Part shown: in pieces, positions 36,547 to 45,049 of the stretch | How positions within the stretch are numbered: position 1 is the first letter of the stretch | How the letters are laid out: every line of letters begins with the position of its first letter | From: Chitinophaga sp. YR627 | GTDB taxonomy: Bacteria; Bacteroidota; Bacteroidia; Chitinophagales; Chitinophagaceae | Reading direction: 5' to 3' | Assembly: GCF_900114995.1 (NCBI RefSeq) | Contig: NZ_FOUX01000004.1 | Coordinates: forward strand, 620,001 to 684,000 | DNA length: 64,000 nucleotides | Translations under genes and position numbers: made by a program | Notes under the pieces: model-generated | Told to the model about the DNA's origin: nothing | Databases searched by the model: none | What the model saw: only the letters and a program-made list of their open reading frames with translations

Positions 36547-36810
36547 CTATCTCAGGAACAGGATACGACCGGACTCACTCTCTTTGTAAGTACCGCTTAC
36601 ACTGTCAAACGTATACGTACAGATAGTGAAATGGGCCCATTCGCAGATGTAATCATAGTCTCTGATACCAGCTTCATAGAACTGGCCATTGCTGGATCTG
36701 AAATACTTGGTTTCAGCTTTCGCAGCTTTTGTCTGCATGTTAGTCGCTACAGCAGTGCCAGCAGCAAGAATAACGGCTACCGCCATTAATGAGAATCTTA
36801 ATTTTTTCAT
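36547..36810 (-). CDS. DUF6520-like small secreted protein 1
   Basis: An 87-residue protein with an N-terminal signal-like hydrophobic segment (LRFSLMAVAVILAAGTAVA) and a short domain with two Cys residues in a conserved pattern (DYDYICEWAHFTICTYTFDSVSGTYKES..GRILFLR). The next protein has the same pattern, so this is a tandem duplicate. The DUF6520 assignment is from recall of this short Bacteroidota group. Function unknown. Confidence 0.72.
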   Translation of the reverse strand: MKKLRFSLMAVAVILAAGTAVATNMQTKAAKAETKYFRSSNGQFYEAGIRDYDYICEWAHFTICTYTFDSVSGTYKESESGRILFLR

Positions 36811-36860
36811 TATAGGTTTGATTTTGCAGGTGATGGGGCTAACAAGCGGAGGAATATATT

Positions 36861-37127
36861 TTATCTCAGGAACGAGATCTTACCGTACTTACTTCTTTTG
36901 TACGTACCAGTAGCACTGTCAAATACATATGTACAGGTACCGAATTGAGACCATTCGCACACATAGTCATATCCCTCTACACCAGCAACAGCATAACCGC
37001 TGCCATTCCAGTAATATTGAGTTACCTCGCGAAGCGTATTTGTTTTTACAGTGGTTGCTAATGCCGACCCGGCGCCAAGAATTACAGCCAGTGCTAAAAA
37101 TGAGAATCTAACTTTTTTAAGTTTCAT
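36861..37127 (-). CDS. DUF6520-like small secreted protein 2
   Basis: An 88-residue protein from the ATG at 37127 (MKLKKVRFSFLALAVILGAGSALA), paralogous to the previous gene: GYDYVCEWSQFGTCTYVFDSATGTYKRSKYGKISFLR keeps both Cys residues and the FLR end. A short gap of 50 bases separates the pair. A longer in-frame start at 37160 would add residues with no signal-peptide logic. Confidence 0.72.
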   Translation of the reverse strand: MKLKKVRFSFLALAVILGAGSALATTVKTNTLREVTQYYWNGSGYAVAGVEGYDYVCEWSQFGTCTYVFDSATGTYKRSKYGKISFLR

Positions 37128-37270
37128 GGGTTTACATTTTGTGGGTGACAGGGTTAACAAGAATAAAACAGGATACCGAAATTTTCATGGATGATAAAAG
37201 GCCGTCTTTCCTTCATTGGTGCAACGAAGATATAATAACCTGCTGCATCCCGACAGCAGTTGTGAAATTG

Positions 37271-37294
37271 ATATTATAATATTCCTTACCTTTG
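37271..37294 (+). promoter_or_regulatory. Promoter and candidate operator of the NAD/ADP-ribose operon
   Basis: TACCTTTG at 37287-37294 matches the Bacteroidota -7 consensus and lies 26 bases before the NrtR ATG at 37320. A perfect 12-base palindrome ATATTATAATAT at 37271-37282 lies directly upstream and could be the autoregulatory NrtR operator. Confidence 0.55.
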
Positions 37295-37319
37295 CGTCAG
37301 AATAACACAAAGTTTGAAC

Positions 37320-37997
37320 ATGAAACCCTTTCACAGTTATCAGAACCCCTCCCTCGCAGTGGACCTGGTCGTATTCGGTTATAGCAAACAACAGCTTGCC
37401 GTCCTGTTACTTAACAGGAAAGAAGAACCGTTTAAAGACCGCTGGGTACTGCCCGGAGCCTTCCTGCAAATGGAAGAACGCTTCCGTGATACCTGTTCAA
37501 GGGTACTGAAAACGAAGCTGGGTATGGACGATGTCTATATGGAACAGCTGTATTCCTTTGACGAACCGGAACGTGATCCCCGTGGACGTGCCATTGCCGT
37601 AGCCTACTATGCACTCGTTAACCCCGCCCGTGTAGCCATTTCAGCTGGTAATATGGCCAATGACGTCGCATGGTTCAATATCAGGGAACTCCCCAAACTG
37701 GGCTTCGACCACCATGCCATCTTTGAGATCGCCCTGCAAAGGCTCCGTTCCAAGATCACCTATTTCCCGGTAGGTTTTGAACTGCTGGACGAGTTGTTCA
37801 CCATGCCTGAACTGCATGAACTGTATGAATGTATTCTGGATACCACCATCGACCGCCGCAATTTCAGACGGAAGATCATGGACTCAGAATATATTATCAA
37901 CACCGGAAATAAACGGGAAGGCGCACAAAACAGACATCCCGATCTGTATAAATTCAATAAGAAGCTGAAAAAGAACAGCTTCCAGATAAATGTATGA
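37320..37997 (+). CDS. NrtR-type Nudix transcriptional regulator
   Basis: A 225-residue protein: a degenerate Nudix domain at about 10-140 (LAVDLVVFGY..WVLPGAFLQMEERFRDTCSRVLKTKLGM) joined to a C-terminal winged-helix region (LRSKITYFPVGFELLDELFTMPELHELYECILDTTIDRRNFRRKIMDS). NrtR proteins repress NAD-related genes and respond to ADP-ribose or a related ligand; a Bacteroidota branch controls sugar genes instead. The downstream genes are all NAD/ADP-ribose enzymes, which favours the NAD role. The ATG at 37320 is preferred because the frame upstream begins with TTG. The stop overlaps the NADAR start by 4 bases. Confidence 0.85.
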   Translation: MKPFHSYQNPSLAVDLVVFGYSKQQLAVLLLNRKEEPFKDRWVLPGAFLQMEERFRDTCSRVLKTKLGMDDVYMEQLYSFDEPERDPRGRAIAVAYYALVNPARVAISAGNMANDVAWFNIRELPKLGFDHHAIFEIALQRLRSKITYFPVGFELLDELFTMPELHELYECILDTTIDRRNFRRKIMDSEYIINTGNKREGAQNRHPDLYKFNKKLKKNSFQINV

Positions 37998-38551
37998 TAA
38001 CGATGAAATACAACAACGATTGGTTAATCCGCAGGTACAAGACAAAAGAAAAATTAAACTTCACCTTCTTCTGGGGACACAAAGGTGAACCCGGCAACGT
38101 GACAAAAAGCTGCTTCAGTCAATGGTGGCCCGCTGCTTTTACAGATGGAACACATACTTATGCAACCGCTGAACACTGGATGATGGCAGGTAAAGCACGC
38201 CTGTTTAAAGATCCCGTTACCGAACAGGAAATATTGCAGACCTCAGACCCTGCCACTGCCAAAAAACTAGGTAGAAAAGTAGCCCACTTTGATACTGCCG
38301 CTTGGGACGCTGAAAAATTCACCCTCGTCGTACAGGGAAACTTCCTGAAATTTTCTCAATACCCTAAAATGCAGGAATTCCTGATCAGCACCGGTGATAG
38401 TATCATCGTAGAAGCCAGTCCCCTCGACAGAATATGGGGCATCGGTATGGGCGCAAATCACGAACACGCAGCCAACCCCTTACTATGGAAAGGTCAGAAC
38501 CTCCTGGGCTACGCCCTGATGGAGGTCAGAGACCAGTTAAAACAACAATGA
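37994..38551 (+). CDS. NADAR-family protein (DUF1768), putative N-glycosidase for ADP-ribosylated guanine or NAD-derived substrates
   Basis: A 185-residue protein with the NADAR motifs: LNFTFFWGHKGEPGNVTKSCFSQWWP, YATAEHWMMAGKARLF, VVQGNFLKFSQ and EASPLDRIWGIGMG followed by NLLGYALMEVRDQL. Family members hydrolyse N-glycosidic bonds of ADP-ribose-type substrates, and some reverse guanine ADP-ribosylation of DNA. A second ATG at 38003 is also possible. It overlaps the regulator by ATGA and is 1 base from KptA. No ADP-ribosyltransferase of DarT type is in the window. Confidence 0.9.
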   Translation: MITMKYNNDWLIRRYKTKEKLNFTFFWGHKGEPGNVTKSCFSQWWPAAFTDGTHTYATAEHWMMAGKARLFKDPVTEQEILQTSDPATAKKLGRKVAHFDTAAWDAEKFTLVVQGNFLKFSQYPKMQEFLISTGDSIIVEASPLDRIWGIGMGANHEHAANPLLWKGQNLLGYALMEVRDQLKQQ

Positions 38552-38552
38552 A

Positions 38553-39095
38553 ATGAACGAAAAACAAACAAAAAGCATCAGTAAATTTATGAGTCTGGTG
38601 CTCCGACATCAACCCGAAACCATCGGGATCACACTGGATGAAAATGGATGGACAGATGTACAGGAACTGTTAACCCGGATGAGTCAACACAAACACCCGA
38701 TCACATTAGGTCAGCTCCAGGAAGTAGTCGAAACCAATGACAAAAAACGTTTCTCCTTTAGTGAAGACGGCACTAAAATACGCGCCAGTCAGGGCCACTC
38801 CGTAGAAGTCTCCCTGGGACTGGATCCTGTTACGCCGCCTGAATACCTGTATCACGGTACTGTCGCCAGATTCCTGGACAGTATTAAAAAGGAAGGTCTG
38901 CAGAAGATGAGCCGTCAGCACCTGCATCTCAGTAAAGACAGAGAAACCGCTGTCAATGTTGGCAGCCGCAGAGGTGCGCCCTATATCCTGACCATCAGAA
39001 CAGGGCAGATGCACAGAGATGGATTCCTGTTTTACCTGTCAGACAATGGCGTATGGTTAACTGACCATGTACCCCCTGCCTACATTGAAATCTAG
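38553..39095 (+). CDS. kptA: RNA 2'-phosphotransferase (KptA/Tpt1)
   Basis: A 180-residue NAD-dependent enzyme that removes an internal RNA 2'-phosphate by ADP-ribosylation, releasing ADP-ribose 1'',2''-cyclic phosphate. Family motifs are complete: FMSLVLRHQPETIGITLDENGWTDVQELL at the start, then DDKKRFSFSEDGTKIRASQGH-type residues, YHGTVARFLDSIKKEGL, HLHLSKD and VGSRRGAPYILTI. Bacteria lack the eukaryal tRNA-splicing substrate, so the target here is unknown. Placed between NADAR and ADP-ribosylglycohydrolase genes with gaps of 1 and 4 bases. Confidence 0.93.
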   Translation: MNEKQTKSISKFMSLVLRHQPETIGITLDENGWTDVQELLTRMSQHKHPITLGQLQEVVETNDKKRFSFSEDGTKIRASQGHSVEVSLGLDPVTPPEYLYHGTVARFLDSIKKEGLQKMSRQHLHLSKDRETAVNVGSRRGAPYILTIRTGQMHRDGFLFYLSDNGVWLTDHVPPAYIEI

Positions 39096-39099
39096 CCCC

Positions 39100-40029
39100 A
39101 TGAGCTACAAAGATTATATCAAAGACGCCCTGCTGGGCGTCGCTACCGGTGATGCCTTAGGCGTACCGGTAGAATTCCGGTCACGCCGGTCCCTGTCAGA
39201 AGACCCTGTAACCGACATGCGTAGCTATGGTACGCACGGTCAGCCGGCAGGTACCTGGTCAGATGATAGTTCGCTGACCTTCTGTCTCGCAGAAATGCTC
39301 TGCGGCGAATACGACCTGCAAAACCTGGCCAACCGTTTCGTGAACTGGATGCAGTATGCCTACTGGACACCACATGGAAATGTATTTGACATTGGTTTTG
39401 CTACCCGTGATGCCATCCTTAACCTGGGCCGGGGCGTATCTCCTGTAATGGCGGGTGGTATCCACGAACAGAGTAATGGTAACGGCTCTCTCATGCGTAT
39501 TCTGCCTTTGTTATTTTATATAAAAGACATGTCTATAGAAGAGCGGTACCGGCACACGCAGGAAGTATCCTCACTGACACACAGGCATCAACGCTCCATT
39601 AACGGCTGTTTTATTTACCTCGAAATGGCGCGGGCCATCTTACAGGGACAAACACCTGAACAGGCCTATCAGACGATCTGTGACACCCTTCCGTCATTCC
39701 TCAAAAATGACGAGATCTATTACTACGACCGCGTCCTGTTCGGCCAGTTAAGGGAATGTAAGGATACCGATATCCGGGGTGGCGGCTATGTCGTACATTC
39801 CCTGGAAGCGGCTATCTGGTGCCTTTTACACACCAGCTCTTATGCGGATGCAGTCCTGAAGGCTGTCAACCTGGGAGAAGATACAGACACAACAGGCGCT
39901 GTTACCGGCGGACTGGCAGGATTGACCTACGGATGGGCCACAATTCCGGCCGACTGGCTAAATGTTTTGGCAAAAAGGGATGCAATTGACGTACTGATTA
40001 CTAACTTGCAGGCCAAAATTTACAGGTAA
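39100..40029 (+). CDS. ADP-ribosylglycohydrolase (DraG/ADPRH family)
   Basis: A 309-residue protein from the ATG at 39100, 4 bases after the KptA stop. Metal-binding and catalytic motifs of the family are present: LLGVATGDALGVPVEF, GTWSDDSSLTFCLAEML, SNGNGSLMRILPL and NLGEDTDTTGAVTGGLAGLTYG. It removes ADP-ribose from proteins, nucleic acids or small molecules, with two Mg ions. The phosphatase gene starts right after its stop codon, so the whole cluster is one transcript. Confidence 0.92.
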   Translation: MSYKDYIKDALLGVATGDALGVPVEFRSRRSLSEDPVTDMRSYGTHGQPAGTWSDDSSLTFCLAEMLCGEYDLQNLANRFVNWMQYAYWTPHGNVFDIGFATRDAILNLGRGVSPVMAGGIHEQSNGNGSLMRILPLLFYIKDMSIEERYRHTQEVSSLTHRHQRSINGCFIYLEMARAILQGQTPEQAYQTICDTLPSFLKNDEIYYYDRVLFGQLRECKDTDIRGGGYVVHSLEAAIWCLLHTSSYADAVLKAVNLGEDTDTTGAVTGGLAGLTYGWATIPADWLNVLAKRDAIDVLITNLQAKIYR

Positions 40030-40761
40030 ATGGCCCGGACGTTTGTAATTGGGGATATTCATGGCGCACTGAGAGCACTGGAACAGATCATCGGAAAAAT
40101 CAAGCCGAAAGCTGCCGATACGCTTATATTTCTGGGCGATTATGTAGATGGCTGGTCACAATCCGCACAGGTGATCGACTACCTCATGCAACTCGATCAA
40201 CAGTATAAATGTATTTTCATTAAAGGGAACCATGACGCATGGTGTGAATCATGGTTAATGGGCTCCCTTCCGGATCCTACCTGGGTATTCAATGGAGGCC
40301 AGGCCACCATTGACAGTTATTCCAATCTTACACAGGTACAAAAGAACATCCATATTGCATTCTACAACAGGATGAAAGATTATGTCATTGACGCGGAAAA
40401 CAGACTGTTCATACATGCGGGTTTCACTTCAATGCACGGTCCGGCAATGGAACGCTTTGAAGGTAATACCAGATGGGACAGAACACTATGGGAAACAGCG
40501 CTGGTAATGGGTAAGCGCATCAAAAGAGACTCAATTCTTTATCCCAAACGGATGAAATTGTTTAACGAAATATACATCGGTCATACGCCTACCATCAACT
40601 ACGATGTATTTGTACCTATGAATGGAGGAAATGTCTGGAACGTTGACACTGGAACAGCTTTCTACGGAAAACTCACAGCAATGGATATCGCAACAAAAAA
40701 GTTCTGGCAAAGCGATCCGGTAAGAGAACTATACCCAGATGAAAAAGGCAGGAACCGTTAG
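40030..40761 (+). CDS. PPP-family metallophosphoesterase (serine/threonine phosphatase-like)
   Basis: A 243-residue protein with the di-metal motifs GDIHG, GDYVDG, GNHD, an internal His (RLFIHAGF) and IGHTP. It has no signal peptide. In this operon a phosphatase could process a phosphorylated ADP-ribose or RNA intermediate rather than proteins; that is inference from context. It starts at the base after the ADPRH stop and ends with a 4-base overlap with a convergent lipoprotein gene. Confidence 0.9.
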   Translation: MARTFVIGDIHGALRALEQIIGKIKPKAADTLIFLGDYVDGWSQSAQVIDYLMQLDQQYKCIFIKGNHDAWCESWLMGSLPDPTWVFNGGQATIDSYSNLTQVQKNIHIAFYNRMKDYVIDAENRLFIHAGFTSMHGPAMERFEGNTRWDRTLWETALVMGKRIKRDSILYPKRMKLFNEIYIGHTPTINYDVFVPMNGGNVWNVDTGTAFYGKLTAMDIATKKFWQSDPVRELYPDEKGRNR

Positions 40762-41411
40762 CTCCGCAATAATCGCAACTCTTTTCTTACAAGCGGAAAA
40801 TCGCTGTCATTGACATCGGTCTCATAATAATAAACAGTACCATCTTCCAGCACGATCCGTTTTTCAAGGTCCTCATCGCTGATATATTCACAGGCGGTGG
40901 GGATATACCAGTAATCGGAAATACGGAGCCACCTGCCGTCGCTATACGACCAGGTGCTGACAGTATACGTACATGCACGCATCGACTGCTCGAAAACAGA
41001 TATTTCATCTTTACCATCGCCATTCAGATCTCCTTCATTCACCAAACGGATGTGCCTGCCGGTGATGACCGGCATAGCTCTGATATCAGCTGCTGAAAAA
41101 CGCACGATATACTGATATTCCATATTCGATTCAACTTCTTCTCCATTTCCTTCACGACCTCTCTTAGCGTAAAAAACACCATACCCGGTGTCTTGTCTGA
41201 AATCGCCATCAAAATCACCCAGAATATGCACAGTATCCGGTATAAGCTGTAACTCTTCAGGAGGAGCGTCCAGCATCATCATACCCGTGTCAACAGGCGC
41301 TTCTGCCATATTATTTACTGTCGTTGCACTAACATTCTCTTTTGGGGACTCTACAGTGGAATGGCATGCTGATAAAAAAAGGAGACCTAAGGCATAAAGG
41401 GATCTTTGCAT
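40758..41411 (-). CDS. Lipoprotein with FG-GAP/EF-hand-like repeats
   Basis: A 217-residue protein with a lipoprotein signal (SLYALGLLFLSAC, Cys16) and two Asp-rich Ca-binding-like loops (GDFDGDFRQDTGYG, GDLNGDGKDEISV) typical of FG-GAP/VCBS-type repeats. Probably a surface- or periplasm-located structural or ligand-binding protein. Single gene, convergent with the ADP-ribose operon. Confidence 0.72.
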   Translation of the reverse strand: MQRSLYALGLLFLSACHSTVESPKENVSATTVNNMAEAPVDTGMMMLDAPPEELQLIPDTVHILGDFDGDFRQDTGYGVFYAKRGREGNGEEVESNMEYQYIVRFSAADIRAMPVITGRHIRLVNEGDLNGDGKDEISVFEQSMRACTYTVSTWSYSDGRWLRISDYWYIPTACEYISDEDLEKRIVLEDGTVYYYETDVNDSDFPLVRKELRLLRS

Positions 41412-41581
41412 CTCACATGAATTACGAATTAGAGAACTAAAGTATCACTTTATTTATTAAGAATATCCCTTTTTTGTCCATTTTAGAGTGGGAACGTTTG
41501 CGTAAATATTTACCCTCACTTCTGAGCGCTCAGCTTTCAAATCCTGTAATTTCAGGATGAAATAAAAACCCCCGTCCCGTT

Positions 41582-43840
41582 ATGAGAACACAACTACTAC
41601 TGGCACTCGCGTGCCTTCTTGGAGAAGGTATGGCCTATGCACAAACCCCTTTGTATGTTGCCCCCGGCGGTTCCGCCTCCAACCCCGGCACCAGCATCAA
41701 CGCACCAACTACACTCGCAACCGCTTTAGCAACTATTCCTGCTGGCGGCACTATTTATCTGAGAGGAGGCACTTATAGTTTATCCGCGTCTGTTATTATT
41801 CCTGCTACGAACAATGGTACAGCTTCTACCAACAAAAACGTTGTTGCTTACAGCTCAGAAGTCCCTGTACTTGACTTCTCCGCGCAGGCAATTGCTGATG
41901 CTAACCGCGGACTGGTACTGGATGGCGACTACTGGCATTTCACCGGCATAACCATTACCGGCGCAGGTGACAATGGTATGCTACTGGCAGGCAATAACAA
42001 CATCATTGAGAAATGTATCTTTAGTAAAAACCACGACAGCGGACTACAACTCAGCCGCTACGTAACGAGTAACACAACGATCGGCTCATGGCCTTCCAAC
42101 AACCTCATTCTAAACTGTGAAGCATTTGACAACCAGGACCCCGATAATGAAGATGCGGATGGTTTCGCCGCTAAACTAACCTGTGGTACCGGTAATATCT
42201 TCAGAGGTTGCATCTCTCATCACAACATTGATGATGGATGGGACCTCTATGCAAAGAGTGATACAGGGCCTATCGGTCCGGTAACCATTGACAACTGCGT
42301 AGCTTACAGCAATGGTACACTCAGCACCGGTAGCACTTCCGGCAATGGTGACAAAAACGGATTCAAGCTCGGTGGCTCTGGTATTGCGGTCAATCATATC
42401 ATACGCCGTAGCGTGGCATTTAACAACGGTCACCACGGATTTACCGACAACAACAACCCCGGTAATATCGAAGTGACCAACAATACCAGCTACAACAATG
42501 CTGAGTCTAATTTTAACTTCAGAGAAGGCAGTACCGCTACCTTCCGCAACAATCTTTCTTTTAATGCAGGCTCCAGCGACAAGAGCAATGGCACCGAAGT
42601 GGGTGCCAGCAATGTGTGGTGGAAAAACAATGTCAGCACCAACAGTGGCGGTCTGGTTGTAAGCAGCGCTGATTTTATTTCAACGTCTCCATCTGTAGGC
42701 AAAAACACGGATGGTAGTCCGAATCTGGGCAACTTCCTCGCCCTGGCTTCCGGTAGCGATATGATCAATGCAGGTGTTATTACCAGCGGTATCACCTACA
42801 GTGGTTCTGCTCCGGATATAGGCGCGCGTGAATCAGGCAGTACGACCAATCCGGGCACATATTCTCTCAGCATCTCGGCATCTCCTGCTGCCGGAGGAAC
42901 TGTTACTGCCAGCCCGAATGCGGCGGCTTATACAGCAGGTACAGTAGTCACCCTTACTGCTGCTCCGACGAGTGGTTATACCTTCTCCGGATGGAGTGGT
43001 GCCGCTAGTGGCACAGCTACTACCACAACGGTAACCATGAACAGCAACCTGGCTGTTACGGCCAGCTTTACAGCCAGTAATGGTGGCGGCGGCGGTAATA
43101 CACTACGCATTGACGATGCAGCTACTACAACCAGCGGTTATTGTGGCGCTGATGGCAGTCGTCAGAACAGCTATAGCGGCGCCGATGGTGGGTATTACAT
43201 CAATCTGTCCAACTCCGCGTCCAAAGGTGTGAATTACAGCATTACAGTTCCTGCTGCCGGTACTTATTCCTTTGTATGGAGATATTCCAACGGTGGCGCA
43301 AACGTCTCTACTACAGCGAGATTACTGGTAAACGGCAACACAGCTGTATCCAGCGTATCATTCCCTAAAACAAGTGCATGGACGTCCTGGACAACGACAG
43401 CCGCTGTTACAGCTACACTGGCCGCCGGCACAAATACGGTTCGTATAGAAACCACCGCTTCAACGGAATTTGCAGTTATCGACTGGCTGGAAGTAACAGG
43501 TAATAGTCCTGCTGCGGGTACCTGTGGCAGTTCATTACTGAATACGCTGTCTTATCAGCATGGAGCAGAAGAAACAGCTGCCATCAGTGAAGCTGCGAAG
43601 GTCTATCCGAACCCTGTAGTGAACAATGCCACTATCAGTTTCTATAACAGGAAGGAAACAAGGGTAGCAGTGAAGATATTTGATGCCAATGGTGCATTGA
43701 TCAGCAATGTGAGCAATCAGCTTTATCCTGCGGGTCAGAACCAGATCAACGTCGATTGTAGCAGACTGGTGAAAGCCGTTTACTTTATCCGCGTAGAACG
43801 GAATGGTAACAATGAAACACTAAGAGTGGTGAAGCAATAA
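41582..43840 (+). CDS. Secreted PL9-type pectate lyase with InlB-like repeat, CBM and T9SS sorting domain
   Basis: A 752-residue multidomain protein: signal peptide (MRTQLLLALACLLGEGMAYAQ), right-handed beta-helix lyase domain at about 24-420, a bacterial-repeat segment (SISASPAAGGTVTASPNAAAYTAGT..GYTFSGWSG), a CBM6/35-like beta-sandwich (SYSGADGGYYINLSN..EFAVIDWLEV) and a C-terminal sorting domain (KVYPNPVVNNATISFYN..AVYFIRVERNGNNETLRVVKQ). The PL9 lysine is likely in EDADGFAAKLTCG, with Ca-binding Asp near DDGWDLYAK. It would be exported by the type IX system and cleave pectin by beta-elimination. Ends at a strong terminator. Confidence 0.88.
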   Translation: MRTQLLLALACLLGEGMAYAQTPLYVAPGGSASNPGTSINAPTTLATALATIPAGGTIYLRGGTYSLSASVIIPATNNGTASTNKNVVAYSSEVPVLDFSAQAIADANRGLVLDGDYWHFTGITITGAGDNGMLLAGNNNIIEKCIFSKNHDSGLQLSRYVTSNTTIGSWPSNNLILNCEAFDNQDPDNEDADGFAAKLTCGTGNIFRGCISHHNIDDGWDLYAKSDTGPIGPVTIDNCVAYSNGTLSTGSTSGNGDKNGFKLGGSGIAVNHIIRRSVAFNNGHHGFTDNNNPGNIEVTNNTSYNNAESNFNFREGSTATFRNNLSFNAGSSDKSNGTEVGASNVWWKNNVSTNSGGLVVSSADFISTSPSVGKNTDGSPNLGNFLALASGSDMINAGVITSGITYSGSAPDIGARESGSTTNPGTYSLSISASPAAGGTVTASPNAAAYTAGTVVTLTAAPTSGYTFSGWSGAASGTATTTTVTMNSNLAVTASFTASNGGGGGNTLRIDDAATTTSGYCGADGSRQNSYSGADGGYYINLSNSASKGVNYSITVPAAGTYSFVWRYSNGGANVSTTARLLVNGNTAVSSVSFPKTSAWTSWTTTAAVTATLAAGTNTVRIETTASTEFAVIDWLEVTGNSPAAGTCGSSLLNTLSYQHGAEETAAISEAAKVYPNPVVNNATISFYNRKETRVAVKIFDANGALISNVSNQLYPAGQNQINVDCSRLVKAVYFIRVERNGNNETLRVVKQ

Positions 43841-43877
43841 TGGTCTTATCCGATAAGTATTGGTAATTTCCTGGATG

Positions 43878-43911
43878 AAAGCCTGGTCTGTAAAGATCAG
43901 GCTTTCTTTTT
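43878..43911 (+). terminator. Intrinsic terminator after the pectate lyase
   Basis: AAAGCCTG(GTC) / (GAT)CAGGCTTT with one G-T pair, followed by CTTTTT. Confidence 0.9.
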
Positions 43912-43926
43912 ATCTCTTTACATTTA

Positions 43927-44898
43927 TTACACCGTCCAGTGTTCTTTACGGATGATCTCCTCCAACCGCACTTTATCCTCTGTCATCTGTGGTTCCAGTC
44001 CCAGTTGCTGCATCAGACTATACGTGTTAATAACACCTTCTTTGAACCAGGGCATTTCCCTGCTAAGGGTCATGAACTTGGCGAAGGCTTTCATATAATC
44101 ACCTTTCTGCACAAGATAAGTGGCGTGTGCAGAACGGAAATGTGGATAATGATAGAATTCACAGGCAATACTATCCCATAATGACTCCGTTACGGCAGTA
44201 TCACCTCTCAGCATAGCCACCGCATATACCGGGGAATGTAAAAGATCGCTGTCAAATCCCACCAGTTCATGAATAGTCAGCGACTTTCTGGTATCGCTCG
44301 TCAATTTGATCTTCAGCACCTCATTATAGATATCGTGCGCCCGTTCCTGTTGGTGGGTATGATGCCAGATATCTCCCAGGAGAATCTTTGCCTTCATGTG
44401 ATTAGGCACCAGACTAAGCGCCTTTTCTGCCCGTTCCTGTGCCTCTTTATACCTCGTCAGGATAAAATAAGCCCTGGCCACCGCCATGTGAAAATTGGCG
44501 TCGGTCAGATCTGGTCCGGTGGCATATTCCACCGCAATCTTCAGTGCGTGCTCCGGATAGCGATCGATGTTATAACGCTCAATTACCTGCCAGAGCTTTA
44601 GTGACTCTCTGATAGAGTTGTCCAGTACCTTGTAAATGATCCCCCTTTTGTCCCAAACTGATTTTACCTGTTTCCATTCTTCAAATGCTTCCGGAAATGC
44701 CAACGCGAAGGGAATCACTTCGTTAGTCTCTTCCGAACGTACCCGCATGTTCATTTCCCCCTTTGGCCGGCTTGTATAACGGGAAGCGGCGGCGAGGAAC
44801 TCTTTGTCAAAAATGTCGATGTCTGTCAATGCTGACGCGGGAACTGCCCGCTTATTCCTGTTGTTTCGAAGGCCAAATAGATTAGCGAAAAAGCCCAT
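43927..44898 (-). CDS. TPR-repeat protein of unknown role
   Basis: About 323 residues from the ATG at 44898 (MGFFANLFGLRNNRNKR). Middle and C-terminal parts carry TPR-like helical pairs (ANFHMAVARAYFILTRYKEAQERAEKALSLVPNHMKAKILLGDIWHHTHQQERAHDIYNEVL; FRSAHATYLVQKGDYMKAFAKFMTLSREMP). No signal peptide. It probably works as a scaffold for protein contacts. Single gene between two transcripts that converge on or diverge from it. Confidence 0.72.
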   Translation of the reverse strand: MGFFANLFGLRNNRNKRAVPASALTDIDIFDKEFLAAASRYTSRPKGEMNMRVRSEETNEVIPFALAFPEAFEEWKQVKSVWDKRGIIYKVLDNSIRESLKLWQVIERYNIDRYPEHALKIAVEYATGPDLTDANFHMAVARAYFILTRYKEAQERAEKALSLVPNHMKAKILLGDIWHHTHQQERAHDIYNEVLKIKLTSDTRKSLTIHELVGFDSDLLHSPVYAVAMLRGDTAVTESLWDSIACEFYHYPHFRSAHATYLVQKGDYMKAFAKFMTLSREMPWFKEGVINTYSLMQQLGLEPQMTEDKVRLEEIIRKEHWTV

Positions 44899-45049
44899 AG
44901 TCGATATAGCTGTATTGTTCCGCAAGATATATAAATTATATACATATTATTTATTATACCATTTGAATAAATTCTCACACGCAGTCAACAAATCTTTTTA
45001 AATTAGAGAAGGAAGCGAAGTATTCATATTTTTTCATATATCAACCAGA

